NCBI GenBank assembly: GCA_015183035.1
Contig: JACZZP010000003.1
Coordinates: 1,178,001 to 1,242,000 of the forward strand
Length of the DNA stretch: 64,000 nucleotides
Direction of reading: 5' to 3'
From: Meloidogyne chitwoodi
Lineage: Eukaryota; Nematoda; Chromadorea; Rhabditida; Meloidogynidae
The notes beneath the pieces were generated by a model that did no database searches, was not told where the DNA came from, and saw only the letters and a program-made list of their open reading frames with translations. Shown here piece after piece: positions 23,381 to 36,400 of the stretch (positions are counted from its first letter, which is position 1; each line of letters opens with the position of its first letter). The translations under genes and the position numbers were made by a program.

Positions 23381-26300
23381 TATTTAAATATAAATTATTA
23401 AAAATTAAATATAATTTAATTTTTTTATTCTTTTTTTTTAATAAAAAAATCTTTTGAGTGCCTAAACTTTTTAGAATTTTTTTTCACTGAAGCGAATAAA
23501 TAGGTAAAAAGAAAATGGAAAAATGGAAAAAAGAAAAAATATAAAAAGTAATTATTATAATAATAAATATTTAAAGGAAAAAGTATATTTAAATAAAGTA
23601 GAGAAGTTTTAATGTAAAGGAAAAAAAGGAAAAAAATAAAAATAAATATATTACTAATTATTACATATATATTTATTGTTAAAAAATAAATTTTAAGTTG
23701 TTTAACATTATATTATTATTTAATTTTTATATATTTAAATAATAATAATTAATTAAAATTTGAAAATATATTTTAATAATTTTATTTTAAATTTTTTCAA
23801 ACATTTGAAAATTTATTTATAATTATAAAAACAAACATCTTTAAATCGGTAATTAGCAAATTTATTAAATATAATTTCATTACAGCCAAATAAAATAAAA
23901 TAAAAGAGTAATAATATTACAGTTATAAATTATTATTAAAAAACTCTTTTCTTTTTTAAATTATTTGTCATTAAAAACAAATTTTATTTTTAAAAAAAAT
24001 GTAAATAAATATCTAAAAAATATATTATTTTTAGATATAAAAAAATATTGGAAGGAAAATAAATAAATAAAATAAATAAAAAAGGCCTTTTACTTTTTAT
24101 TTATTGTTTAATACCTTAGGGAATTTAAATGAGAGAAAAGAAGAAAAAAAGTTGAAGAAAAATAGGGAATAAAGTTATTTAGTTCTTCCGGTTTTTTTTA
24201 ATTTTATTTTTGGAAAAATTATTTTAATTATAATTATAAAAGAAAAATAAATTTAATAAAAAATTTATTTATTATTTCTGAGAAAATAATATTAAAATAA
24301 TAAAATATTTAATATTATTATTCACTTTTTTAGTCTTTAAAAGGAAAAGAACTTCAATTTTTTATTCTTTTTTAATTAATTGAGTGCTTTTATTCTTTTT
24401 TTTTTTAAAAGATTTTTAAATAATATTATTTTTTTATTATAATTTTTGATTTTTATTCTTATAAAATATTTAAAAAAATATATTATTATATAATTATTTT
24501 AACATTTTATTTTTTATTAATTTTTAATAAATTAAAGAACATTTATAATAATTAAATTATATTTTTAAATAAGTAAAAATGTGAGAAAAAGAATAATAGC
24601 AAGAGTTTCTTTTTTTGTTTAAAAAAGAAAAGAACAAAAAATTAATTTTATAGAGTGATGTATTTTATTATTAAAATTAAAAAATATATTTTTATATAAA
24701 AAAAAAATTAAAATTTTAAAAATAATATTTTATATTTTTAAATAATTAATTATTATGAACATTGTTTTTTAAATAAAATATATAATTAATAATTAGTAAA
24801 TATTATTTAACTAAAATTTATTTTAAAAAATTATTTTTTTTGAATATTTAAAGAGAAAATAATTAAAATAATTAAATCTTTATTTAGAATTTTTTTTAAA
24901 TATTAAAATGACAAATTTTTTAATCCACAAAGTATTTGTATGGTTTTAATATTAAAAAATATATTTTAAAATAAATACTAGTAAAAGAGTTTTTTTCTTT
25001 TTTTAATATTTTAATTTAAATATTTTATTTAATTAAAATAATAATAATAATATAATCAATTTTTAATTATTATAAATATTTAGAATTAAACTTTTAAAAA
25101 ATATTTTTAAAATTTAAAAACAGTTGTTTATGACATTAAAAAAACAAATAATTTTTTATAAATTTTAGCGCCTGTTTTTCGTATTTTTTTCCATTTGGTC
25201 TCATAAAAAAAGAATTTATTAAAAAAAAAGAGGAGAAAGAGAGAAAGTACAATTCAATTTATTGGTAAAAATATTTTTATAAATAAATAAATATATTTTA
25301 AAGCTTTGCGTGTTGAGCAGTTTTTTTTTAAAAAAGAAAATCTTTATATAAATAAAGAAAAGGAACAAAATTTTTTGCCATTTTGTTGAATTGAATGTAT
25401 TCTAGAACTAAATAAATTGTAAAGAGGGGAAAGGGATGACTAACAATAAAGGCACAAATTTAATAAAAAAAAATAAATATTAAATATATAATTAAATTTA
25501 GTTGAAAATTGTAAAAAAAAGTAAATATTTATTTAAACTTAAATTAATTTAATTTAAAAAATATTTACTTTTTTATTTTATATAAAAATATATTTAAAGA
25601 TGTAATATTTGTTATAAAAAAATCAAACAAAATTAAATAAAATGTTTGTCTAAAAATAATAATTAAATATTTAATTTAATTGATTAGAAAAGAAGATTTG
25701 TTTTTACTGAAAGGACAAAAGCACCTGACCTTTTTTTATTTAATTTAAAAAAATAAGATATTATAAAAACAAAAGAAAAATTAAAATATTTATTTTTTAG
25801 TTAATAAATAAAATAATATTTTTTAATAAATTATTAAATAATAAAAATATTTTATTTAGCATTTTTTGTTAATTTTTGTCCAAAAATAATATTTTATATG
25901 CTTCGTTTATTTCTTTGAATAATTGAATGATTTTTTTAAAGAAAAAAGTAAAAATATAATAATTTAGTAAAAAATATTTATCCATTAAATAAATAATTTA
26001 TTTTTTTAAAATGATTAAATAATAAATATTTAAAAAATAAAAAAAGTCAAATATTAATTAAAATATTATTTTATTATTTATAAAAAATACATATTAATAT
26101 AATTATATAAAATTTTGAGAACAAAAATATTTTAAAAATAAATTGAATGATGGCAATTTTAATTTTAAAAATTTAAAATATATTTTTTAATAAACAAAAA
26201 TAAAATAATTTTAAATAAAATTGCCTAACCATTTATTTACATATGAAGAAGATGTTTAAACATTTTTTTTAATAAAATATTTTAAAATTAATTTACGTCA

Positions 26301-26448
26301 TAAATAAATAAAACTTTATTTTTATAATAAAAAATATATTTATTAATTTAAATTATTAAAAAAGAGTTTTATTTAAATTAATGACGTTAATTAAATATTA
26401 TTATTTTAAAATATCACCGTTATATAAAAATAATATATTTATTTAAAT
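23381..26448. other. 3-kb gene-free, extremely AT-rich region
   Basis: Nearly all of this stretch is runs of A, T and short mixed AT words with occasional GAAAAG words. No ORF with believable composition, no tandem array and no long inverted repeat was found by eye. It may contain the receptor promoter close to 23381. Confidence 0.6.
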
Positions 26449-26799
26449 TTATTTTTTTCCATATCCTCCTCCTCCACAACCACAACCTCCACCACAGCCA
26501 CCTCCTCCTCCTCCACAACATCCACCACCACCACCACCACCACAACTTTGAACTTGACAAGTAGTTGTTTGGCAACAAGTTACTGTTTGTGTACAACAAC
26601 AACTTTAAATAATAATTAATTTATTTTTTAATAATAATTAAATTAAAATTAACCCTCCACCACCACCACCACCTCCTCCTCCACAACAACAACAACAGCC
26701 ACCACCTCCTCCCATATTTCCAAATAAAAATGCATCAGAATTATTAAAAGTTAAAATATTAATAAATAAAAATAAAAATAAATATTTAATAGATGGCAT
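26449..26799 (-). CDS. Small secreted Gly/Cys-rich protein
   Basis: Two exons read from ATG 26799 to TAA 26449, joined GG|T across a short intron at about 26606-26655. The first 23 residues (MPSIKYLFLFLFINILTFNN...) form a strong signal peptide. The mature part is only about 75 residues, almost all Gly and Cys: CCCCC followed by a nine-Gly run, then CCCTQTVTCCQTTTCQ, then Gly runs interrupted by CC, and a short YGKK tail. It is isolated in AT-rich DNA, and its coding sequence is far more GC-rich than its surroundings. Candidate roles are a cuticle- or eggshell-like structural protein or a glycine-rich antimicrobial peptide. The sequence does not decide between them. Confidence 0.7.
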
Positions 26800-28258
26800 T
26801 TTTTTAATTTTAAAAAAGAGAAAAATCTAAAAAAAATAATAAAATTAATATAAATAAATAAATAAAAATTATTTAATATTAATATTTTTTTGAGAAATTT
26901 TAAAATTAAAGTTGAAAATACAGAATGTAAGTCAAAATAAATAATAAGGGGGAATTGTTAAATATAAAATATTTTTTAAAAATAATTAATTTTAAATATT
27001 ATTATATTTTTTTAATATTTATTAAGACTGAGAAGAAATAATAAAATATAACACATTTTATATTCCGGATCCGGCGGAAGAAAAAAAGAAAGAAAATATT
27101 AAAAAAATAAGGGAAGGCATTAATAATAACAGCAACATATAAAACCGTTTTTATATTTTTGCGCACCTGATAGCCGGTTTGAAAGAAAAAAAGTCAAAAT
27201 AATTTTTAAGATGAATATATTAAATGTAAAAAATATGTGTGACTAGATTTTTCTATTTTAAAGAAATAATCGGCATCCTGCTGACCTGCAAAAAACCACA
27301 AAATAACAATAAAATAAATTATTACAATAATAAATAAATATCTAGTTTTTAATAAAAAATAATTATTTTAACCTTTGAAGGATTTTTAAAAGAAAGGGTA
27401 ACTTTATTTATTAAACTTGAAAAATAATTAATTTAATTTTATTAATTTTTTATTATTAATTTCATTTAAAATTAAACAAGTAATTAATTAATCTAAATTA
27501 ATTTCTTTTATTCTATTTATAAATATAAAACAAATAAAAACAAAGGTAAAGGTTATAATAGATTTAAAAAAATTAAATAATGGTGTGTCTGTTTTAAAGG
27601 GCACCACCACTTTATTAAAAGATAGGTAAGTATATTTACAACCTTATAACAGGGGTGTCCCTCATGCTCGTTCTCGTATTACTCGTGTTTTTGGGACTAT
27701 TCGTTACTCGTATCTCGTTCTCGTATTTTAAAATTCAATTTGTCAACCCCTTCTTATAATATAGGTACATTCATTCTTAATTTATAATTTTACTACCTAA
27801 TATTTATAATAATTTTATTTATTATCTTTGGTAAAAAATATTTATATGTATTTCTGGAGCTTTTATAATTAAAAGAAACATTTAATTTTACATAAATTGA
27901 AATGAAAAAATAATATGTAAAAAATAGGATAATACTTAGAATTTGGTAAAATAAAATTTAAAGGATTTTTTATAGAACATGATCAGAATTCTGCAAACAC
28001 GTAATCCTGTCAATCATTAAAATAGCAGGATTTTGTCACAGTATCTTTATTGTCCTGTCTTGGCAGAGTACAAATGTCCATGACGTAAAGTCCGTTGGCT
28101 AAAAGTCATGGAGCCAATAAATTTTATATTGTTTAAATACATATTATTTATTGTTTAATTTAATTCACTTTCGAATTTAGTTAGCACCAATTTAAATTAT
28201 TTTAATTAAAGGCAGCTTTTGGCATTTATCTTCACTTTTTGAAGGCTAATTATTTTGA
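26800..28258. other. Intergenic region between divergent genes
   Basis: Mostly AT-rich low-complexity DNA. Two things stand out. First, CAGGGGTGTCC at 27650-27660, which resembles a hAT-type transposon terminus, is followed by CTCGT-rich short repeats to about 27730 with no partner end seen. Second, a hairpin-prone block at 28077-28112 (TCCATGAC paired with GTCATGGA, and TTGGCT with AGCCAA inside) lies some 150-180 bp upstream of the par-6 start. Nothing else was recognised. Confidence 0.45.
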
Positions 28259-29666
28259 ATGGCTTCTTTACATGTAATTTTTAATATATATATTTTGTTA
28301 ATAAATATTTAAATTTTAGATCAAATCCAAATTTGATTCTGAATTCCGACGTTTTTCACTTCCAATCAATACAGATAATTTTATGAGCTATTTAGAATTT
28401 AGAAGTTTCATTGAAACAGTACATTCATTACACAGCATTCCTTTTACGCTTTCATACACAAGTTATTCTGGAGATTTACTTCCTATTACGAATAATGATG
28501 TTTGTTTCTTTTAATTTTTTACAAAAAATTAATTTTAGAATTTTCGAAAATCTCTTGAATCTTCACGTCCATACCTTCAATTACTAGTACAACGAAGAGG
28601 CGAGTCTTGGGAAGAAAAATATGGTTATGGCACTGAATCTGCAGACAAAAGACGTCGTGGGTTAGCATCAGTTCTTATTCCATCAAGTACTGGAAGAGGA
28701 AGTAATAAACGAAATTATAATATTTCTAACCCTGAAGATTTTAGACAGGTATTTACTTCTTAAAAATGTTTAAATTTCTTTTCCTGGCCAAGAGAACGTA
28801 TTTAAATAACTGAATTTAGGTTGCACAAGTTATTGATGTTGACATTGTACCTGTAACTCATCGTCGAGTACGTTTATGTAAATATGGAAGCAGTGATCGT
28901 TCTTTGGGTTTCTACATTCGCGACGGTTTTTTTTTGCATTTTTAAAATAAATTTACATTAGGTACTTCACTTCGAATGACCTCCCAAGGGCCAGTAAAGT
29001 GTGATGGAATATTTATTTCACGACTATTAGAGGGTGGACTTGCAGAATCGACTGGGCTTCTTAGTGTTGGAGATGAAGTTGTAGAAGTTAATGGAATTGA
29101 GGTTTTTTGTTTTTAAAAATAAAATTTATAGATTTAGGTTCATGGTAAAACTCTTGACCAGGTAGCCGATATGATGGTGGCAAATGCACACAATTTAATT
29201 GTTACTATTAAACCAGCTAATCAACGAAATTCTCTACAAAGATCTGACAAGAATCGAACTTTGGCTAATCAGGTTTTAATTTAACGACTTTAAGAAACAT
29301 ATAGAGTTGAACTTGATAATATTTTGTTATCTAGAGGCAATGAGTTGTGAAAATCATAGTTTGCCCATTTTTGTATATATTTTGATACATATTTCAATTT
29401 TTTAATTATAGAATGAAAATCAAAATTCCCATTTTGTAAATGAAATAAACAAAATTACAACAACAAATGGTAGTAGTGGAAGAGTTTATCCAACGAATCA
29501 GATAGCACCAATAACATCTGATAATAAACATCTCCAATCTCAAACTAATAGACAAAAACAGTTATTATATTATAAAGATGTTATTAACGATGAAGATTGT
29601 GATGATGATGAGGGAGAAGAGGATGAAATTGTTGACCATACAAAGACTGCACTAAAAATACGTTAA
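28259..29666 (+). CDS. par-6: PAR-6 cell polarity protein (PB1, semi-CRIB, PDZ)
   Basis: PAR-6 is the adaptor of the aPKC-PAR-3-CDC-42 cortical polarity complex. Seven or so exons start with a five-codon exon (MASLH) spliced to [12 protein letters not shown]. The N-terminal PB1 domain (about residues 6-90) binds atypical PKC. A semi-CRIB follows ([20 protein letters not shown]). The PDZ domain begins with [13 protein letters not shown] and includes [31 protein letters not shown] and [18 protein letters not shown], all close to animal PAR-6. The C-terminus is an acidic DDDEGEEDE tail ending TALKIR. Length is about 350 residues, normal for the family. TAA is at 29664. Confidence 0.95.
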
Positions 29667-30473
29667 ATGAATGCCTTAATAAAACAAATGGCTTTTTGTC
29701 ACAAATTTTTTAATATATATTTAGAATAATATTGTAAACTATAAAGATTTATTTTGATTTTTTGTCATTTATTTTATATGTTTATACATATCTCTATTTT
29801 TTTAAATTAGGAATTCAGGTGGACGAATTGAGGGTGGGACAAATTGAGGGCGCGCCTTTTGGACTTTTGCATTTTGCACAACCTTATTAAGATTTGCGAC
29901 TAAGTAGTCGGCGATTATTTCGCCTTTGACATTCGTTTGGCTATATTTATTATATGGGACACGCCCGAAAAGGCGCCAGCCGACTGGCGCATGTAGTCTC
30001 TAGTTTCCACTTTATCTCTAATTCTCTTTGTTTCACATATTATTGCGCTGCCGCGACAAGTCGGCCGGCGCCTTTTCGGGCTGTATCCTATTATATCTAA
30101 AATTTATACTCTAGTTTCTATTTTTCCTCTTTCCTTTTTTAATCTCCATAGAATTTTGTCATTATTGTCTAATAGAACGTCAAAAAGCCTGTAGCTTTTT
30201 AGTATGAAACATGACAAAAATTAGCAATAGGTTGTCGACCATCCTCTAAATATATGATCGGGCAAAAAATTCTAAGAATTCACACTCGTATTTCTTTTTA
30301 GCTTTTTCTCACAAAAATTGAGCCAAATTTAAATTCAAGAATTATATTATTCGCCAATCGGATATTATGATTCCGCGAATAAAATAGACTTTTTTAAACA
30401 TCGTTAATCCTTTTACTTTTGAGTTTCAATTATATACATATATTTGATCTTTTTCTAGGTGATTATTTTAGGA
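29667..30473. other. Intergenic region between par-6 and DCAF1
   Basis: It holds the par-6 3' end, a GC-rich insert at 29956-30088 described separately, and the DCAF1 upstream region. Two candidate AG acceptors (TTTTTCTAG near 30458 and TTATTTTAG at 30471) precede the DCAF1 ATG by a few bases and would suit spliced-leader addition. Nothing else was recognised. Confidence 0.55.
29956..30088. mobile_element. 133-bp GC-rich MITE with 8-bp target duplication
   Basis: The element starts GGGACACGCCCGAAAAGGCG and ends with the imperfect inverse CGCCTTTTCGGGCTGTATCC. The inner arms add GCCGACT/AGTCGGC. TATTATAT occurs immediately on both sides (29948-29955 and 30089-30096), an 8-bp direct repeat as left by hAT-type transposition. 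The target is AT-rich, so part of the match could be chance. It sits between par-6 and DCAF1. Confidence 0.75.
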
Positions 30474-33400
30474 ATGAATAATAACAATCAAGCAACCTTA
30501 GACGTTCAGCGTAATGCACTGCAAGATGAATTGAGGGAATTTCTCGACACTTGGGTGAATCAGAATGAGAATGCAGATTGGGATGTGAACCCACTTTTAC
30601 GGAAGTTTGTAGTTTATATATTTGATAAAAAATGTTAATTTAAGTTAATAGAAAACATTCATAGAATTTTTATAAATTTTCTTTTAGAATTGCTGAACTT
30701 CTTGAAGAATCAACGAATGATTTCATGCAGAATAATCCGGATCCGATGGATGATCGGTTTGTTTATATTAAATAATTTAATTTGCATATTTGTCAATTTA
30801 GACATCCTTTGAAGTCTCAGCCTTCGCATCCTTTAGGTCATTTGCTCAAAATGGTTACACGTATAGAGAGTTTTGTAAACAAGGTTAAAATTTTTCCATT
30901 TCAAAATTCTGGTTACTTTAGTTGGTAATATCCTATCTTCTTACTCGCGATAATATTGAGAGAAATGTTCTTGCTGCTAGACTTATTATTAATCTTCTTC
31001 CTGGAATTGATACTAATGTCGTGCTTTCTGTATTATTCATAGTTTACTAAATTATTCGAACTTTTATTTTTAGGATGCCGATTCCCTTATTAATCAACTT
31101 TTTCGGTGGGCAGAACATTCTGAGTCAAGGGAATTACGCACTTATAGCATGGCTCTTCTTGGTGCTGCAATGGGCGCCGAGCAAGCCCATCAATATAGAC
31201 AAAATAACACTATTTTGATTCCAATCGCACTGCAGAGGCTTAGAGCTCTTCATGTTTGTTTTATATTTTTAGAATTTCCAGATAAATATTTTATATTTTG
31301 TCATTAATTAATATTTCAGGCAGAAATGCTTAAGAATAATAAAACAAAGGTTGAGGAGTCTATAACAGAAATCAATAAATGGAATACTCTCAAAGCTAAT
31401 CCAACAAATTTTGCGCATATGCGAGGAGTTGAACACCAGGGAATTGAAGAATTTGTATGTGTATTGTTTGAAATTGATTTATAATTAAAAAGATTTTTAA
31501 ATTCAATTTTTGGCTTTTTAATATTCTTCCTTTAATTAGGCTTTCCCACTTCAACCTTCGTCCTCAAGCAGGAAGCGGTCAGGCTCATTTAGACGTCTTG
31601 AAGGAGAACACTCGCCTCCCCCAAAGCGCCCTCCCTCCTCACCAACAACTTGTAATATTGAACACCAACAGGATTCAACACGTAATAGCCCTAAAGCTTC
31701 CTCAGAATTGTCCTATTCAAATTCAAACGCTACAAATGATGCCTTAAGTCCTCCAGCGGAAATTATCAAGGAAGTGACAGGATGTGTAGTTAACTACTTT
31801 GATGAATTTCCAGGAGTTGGATGCAATAGTAACAGCAGTTGGCGTCAAACAATGCAGCCAATAATTGTTGGAACACATCGGTTATTTCCTTTATCAATTG
31901 AAATGGAACAGCGATTAATTCTTCATTATTTGGGTCCTACAAGTGAATACCAGGATGTATGTTTATTCCTTATTGAGGGCGATAATTTTAACTGATAATT
32001 TTTTTTATATTTTCTAGAGTTTCTATTAGAAATAAACAACTAACATAAGCCAAACTGAGTTACTAGGTGTCTTAAGTTTATTCATTTTTTTGCATGTGTG
32101 ATTTAATTCCGGTAACTAACCAGTTGGTGTCCTACCTGTCCGCAAAGAGAATTCGCTCTTTTCTTCTCTTCTCTTGCATTTTTGGCGTTAGGAGAAGTGC
32201 ACGCTTATTTTTCCTGTACACTGTAATATGCCTTTTGGCACTTAGAAAGAAAGATAAAATAATTAAAATTAATTAATAATAAAGTGATTAAGATTCAGAA
32301 TTGTCCGTAAAATGAGACATATTACAAAAACTGAATTACCTAAATAGTTGTCCTTTTACTGGTTTTTATCCCTTAAATAATCCAATAAAAGGTTGTTATC
32401 CACCTGATCTTCTATAAATATATTTGAGAATGTTGTCCCAAATTTATGTTCTTTGATTATTAATCTTTAGTCACTTTTAAAATAGATATATTTTCACTTT
32501 ATTATTAATTAATTTTAATTATTTTATCTCTTTCTTTCCAAGTGCCAAAAGGCATATTACAGTGTACAGGAAAAATAAGCGTGCACTTCTCCCAACGCCA
32601 AAAATGCAAGAGAAGGAAAGAAAAGAGCGAATTCTCTTTGCGGACAGGTAGGACACCAACTGGTTATTTACCTTTAATTCCTTTTATCTATCACAATTCA
32701 AACGAAAGAACTAAAATTAAATATCTTTTGTATATTTTTGAAATTTTGTCTTTATGGAAAATGAATATGTTCTCATTATATTTTAAATTTAGAATCTTTC
32801 AATTGTTTTGGAACATCATGCTTTGGATGTTGTCCTTTCTTATTTGGCAGTGGATGGTTCGCGACACACTTGTTGTGATATTCGTCTTCTTTTTGATGCA
32901 ATCCGCTACATATCTTCACTTCTAATTCATCGAAAATTTGCTTGGGAATTTATCTCGGCACATGGTATTCAAAAATTGTTGAAGATTAATCGTCAGTCAT
33001 TGGCACTTACTGCTGTGGCGACTTGTTTATATTATTTGGCTTATTCATCGGACATTATGGAAAAGGTTAATTTTTATATATTAATATTTAATTTTTTTAA
33101 TTAATTAAAGGTTTGTCATTTACCTGATTCTTTGCTAAATGAAATGGTTGATTATTCACTCTATGCATTAGATCACAGTCATGAGAGTGGTCGGGCATCG
33201 ATTGCCATGTTTTTGGCTTATGCTTTGCAGTTTAGAGCAATTCTTGATCGATTTGATCAACGTTAGTTTTAATATTTTCTCAAATTTATATTTTATCTAT
33301 TAGGTGATGGGTTACGTCGTCTCTATAACTACGTTTCAACTCTCACAATTTTGCAACGAAATGACATCGATGAAGATGATTTAATTAATGACGAACATTA

Positions 33401-36400
33401 TATTCAGAGCATTGCCACTATTAGAAATGCAATTTTTGCGTTTAGAACGTATGTTTCATTAATCTTTTAAAATTAAGTAAATTATTAAACTTGTCATACT
33501 TATTATTTTATTTTTAGTTATCTATCTTCTCATGTCTTTCTTAAAATGGAAAGCATGAAACAACGTTCACAACTTGGCCGCAGCAGTCATCACATGCATT
33601 ACTATCAAGGCCGTCGTTTGCCAATCATTCCACATGCCATCCCAACCATTGCTCATCCACATTCTAAACCAATGGCTTTAGACGAAGAGACTGAGAAAGG
33701 TTGTATTGAATATCTTTTGCGTACTCAGTGCATGCTCCAACCACATCACCATAATTGGAAGCCAGTGGAGGATATGCGCGTTTTGGGTGTTTTTCGATTG
33801 TTATTTACTCTTATTTCTAAATACCCGGATTGGTGTCATTGGGAACGACAAGGAAAGGCAGATACACTTAAACTTGTGTTGGAGGTTCTACGTTTAGCGA
33901 CAGTTTCTCATAAAGTTCAATTAGACTCTTGTGAGACGATGATGATAAGACAAACACCAATGCAGGGACTTGGGTATGTTATACTTAAAGATTGTTTATG
34001 TTTAGAAAACGTATAATGCGTAGTTTTATTTTGTATTTAGAATTGTTTTGATTCAAAAACATCTTAAATATTTTTTTTTAATTTGTCTATTTTTAGTCTT
34101 ATTTTGGAAATGGCGGATGGAGAGTTAATTAACGATTCGCAAATACAGCGGCTTTGCCTTGAAATTCTATTGAATTGTTTATGTGGCCCATCTGATCAGG
34201 ATAACTATCTTGGCTTGCATTATCGTTTTACATCTGACTTTGATCGTGACATTATACCTAAAGAATTGTCAGACAAATTGTCTGCTGTTTTCGATAAGCC
34301 AATAAATGGAACATTAGCTCCATCGCATTTGAAAGTTGCTTCTAACCATTTTTCAGTGCATAGACCATTATTAACAAGATCAATGACAATTACACAACCA
34401 GGAACTACGTCCGAATCCTTTGTTAATAAGGATAAAGGCGTTAGATTATTTCTTGTTCCTACTCAAATATTACACATTCTTTGGAAATGTTCACAACAAA
34501 ACAATGCAATTATGGTTTTTATAATATATTTTTTATTATCTAATTTATTTTTAAAGGTACTAACATCATTGTTACATAAACAAAGCCCTGCAACTGAGGC
34601 AGATTTGATTCGTGAACTAGCTTGTCGAGCGCTAAATGGAGTTGCTAGATTTGAGCCAATTCGTCAGATTCTTTCTAAATTGCCTATTATTGCTGCAAAT
34701 GAATTGAACGGTTATTTTTTAAACTTATTTAACCTGTAATCAATATTAATTCAAATATTTTAGCATTAATGCAAACTCCCATTCTACTGGAAAAACGCAT
34801 TGAGCACAATCGTTTTTGTGAACAAGCTCGTCATTTAATTGAATGTGTTAGTCAAACTAAATTACAAGATTTTACAACTATGGAAATGACTCAGGTACAT
34901 TATACCATTTTTCAAAGTATACTACATATATTTATATTATTATTAAATAAACCTGACATTCATTGTGATTTAAGTCGACATTCCTTAAATTTTAATTTAA
35001 TTTTAAGGAAAATCTTTGGCGATCAGCTGTTGTTGCCCAAACTCTAATTAAATTTAATGAAAAAGAGCTTTTACAACTCATCTATCAACATCTAGCGGAT
35101 ATTGGTTTTAAAAAGACAGCCAGACAATTACAGATTGAGGCTGAATTGCCTAATTTTCCTGCTAGTCGCATTCCTTCTACACCTGCTTCTTTACCTGGAT
35201 TTGTTAGTTACTTTTTTTGTAAAAATATTTTAATATTTATTTTTAGCCTCGTCAAAATCCTACTTCATTTGCAAATGTTATTGCGAGACGTATCTTGAAA
35301 TTAGATGCTGTTAATTATGCGCAACTTCATTTGGCTACATCAGTTCATAATAATGGTTTATTTTAAAAAATAATTTTCATGCTTTTTTATTTTTTAGTCT
35401 CGATGGAATCTCCCACCACACCATCTGTTAATGCAACCTCAAACACATTAACTCGTTTTCATCCAACATTAACAAACAGTACTTTAAATACAACCGCCAT
35501 TAACAGCCGAATTCCAATAAAAATTTTAAATATTCCAACCACTCCGTTGACAACTATTAACAATAGTGGTAGTGCTTTTCTTCCATTTTCTGCTGCAATC
35601 TACTCTGCTACCTCTACTCCAGGTCCATCTGTCAGCACTTCAAGTATTTCATTTTCCTTGAAGGTTCGTCCGCATAAGTCTCTTAGCGATATTGTGCATT
35701 CTTACTTTCGCAACGAACATGCAATGTGTAGAAATCCAGTAGCAAATTGTCCTCCTTTCTCTTTGTTCTAGTAAGTTTATGCTTTTTTAAAGAAAAAATA
35801 AACGAAAAATTGTATAAAAATATTATTTTCAGCCCTCATCGATGTCCAGAACCTAAATTATTATATTCTCCACCATCTAATTTCGTCAATCGTCTTCGTT
35901 ATCGCTCGAATCCTCCTTATAGATGTACAATGGAAGCATTGAGGAGAGAGGATCGCCGCCTTTTTTTCAGCAAATTCAGGTTCATTTTTGACTTTTGTTA
36001 ATCTAACCCAAATTTTTATTTTATTAGGCAATCAAAAAGTTTTATTGAAGAGAATGAAACTTTTACATGCTGTCAGCTTTCGGTTTTATTTATTAAAAGG
36101 ATTTTAACCTTATATATATTATTTAGCACAATGATGAGCATGTTTTTCTTGGAACATATGCGGGTGAAATGTTTGTTTTTAATATAAGAACGGGTGCTGT
36201 GGATTCAAACTACACTTGGTATTAAAGGAAAATATTTAATAATTAATATATTCTATATTTTCAGTCATCATTCTTCTATAACTTCTATTCGTCCCTCAAA
36301 GGTACTAAAAATATTTAAATGAATTAATAAATCTATTTTAAGAATCGCCTAATGCTAACTTCTTCAGCCTTTGTCAAACCATTTTCTGTTCTTTGGCGTC

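Noticed and set aside
23381..26448. Replication origin or centromere-like AT block
   Set aside because: Extreme AT content is shared with much other intergenic DNA in the window, and no periodic satellite or distinctive motif was found.
32542..32925. Plus-strand ORF overlapping the right arm of MITE copy 1
   Set aside because: Its first half is transposon inverted repeat and its second half is DCAF1 exon read in another frame.
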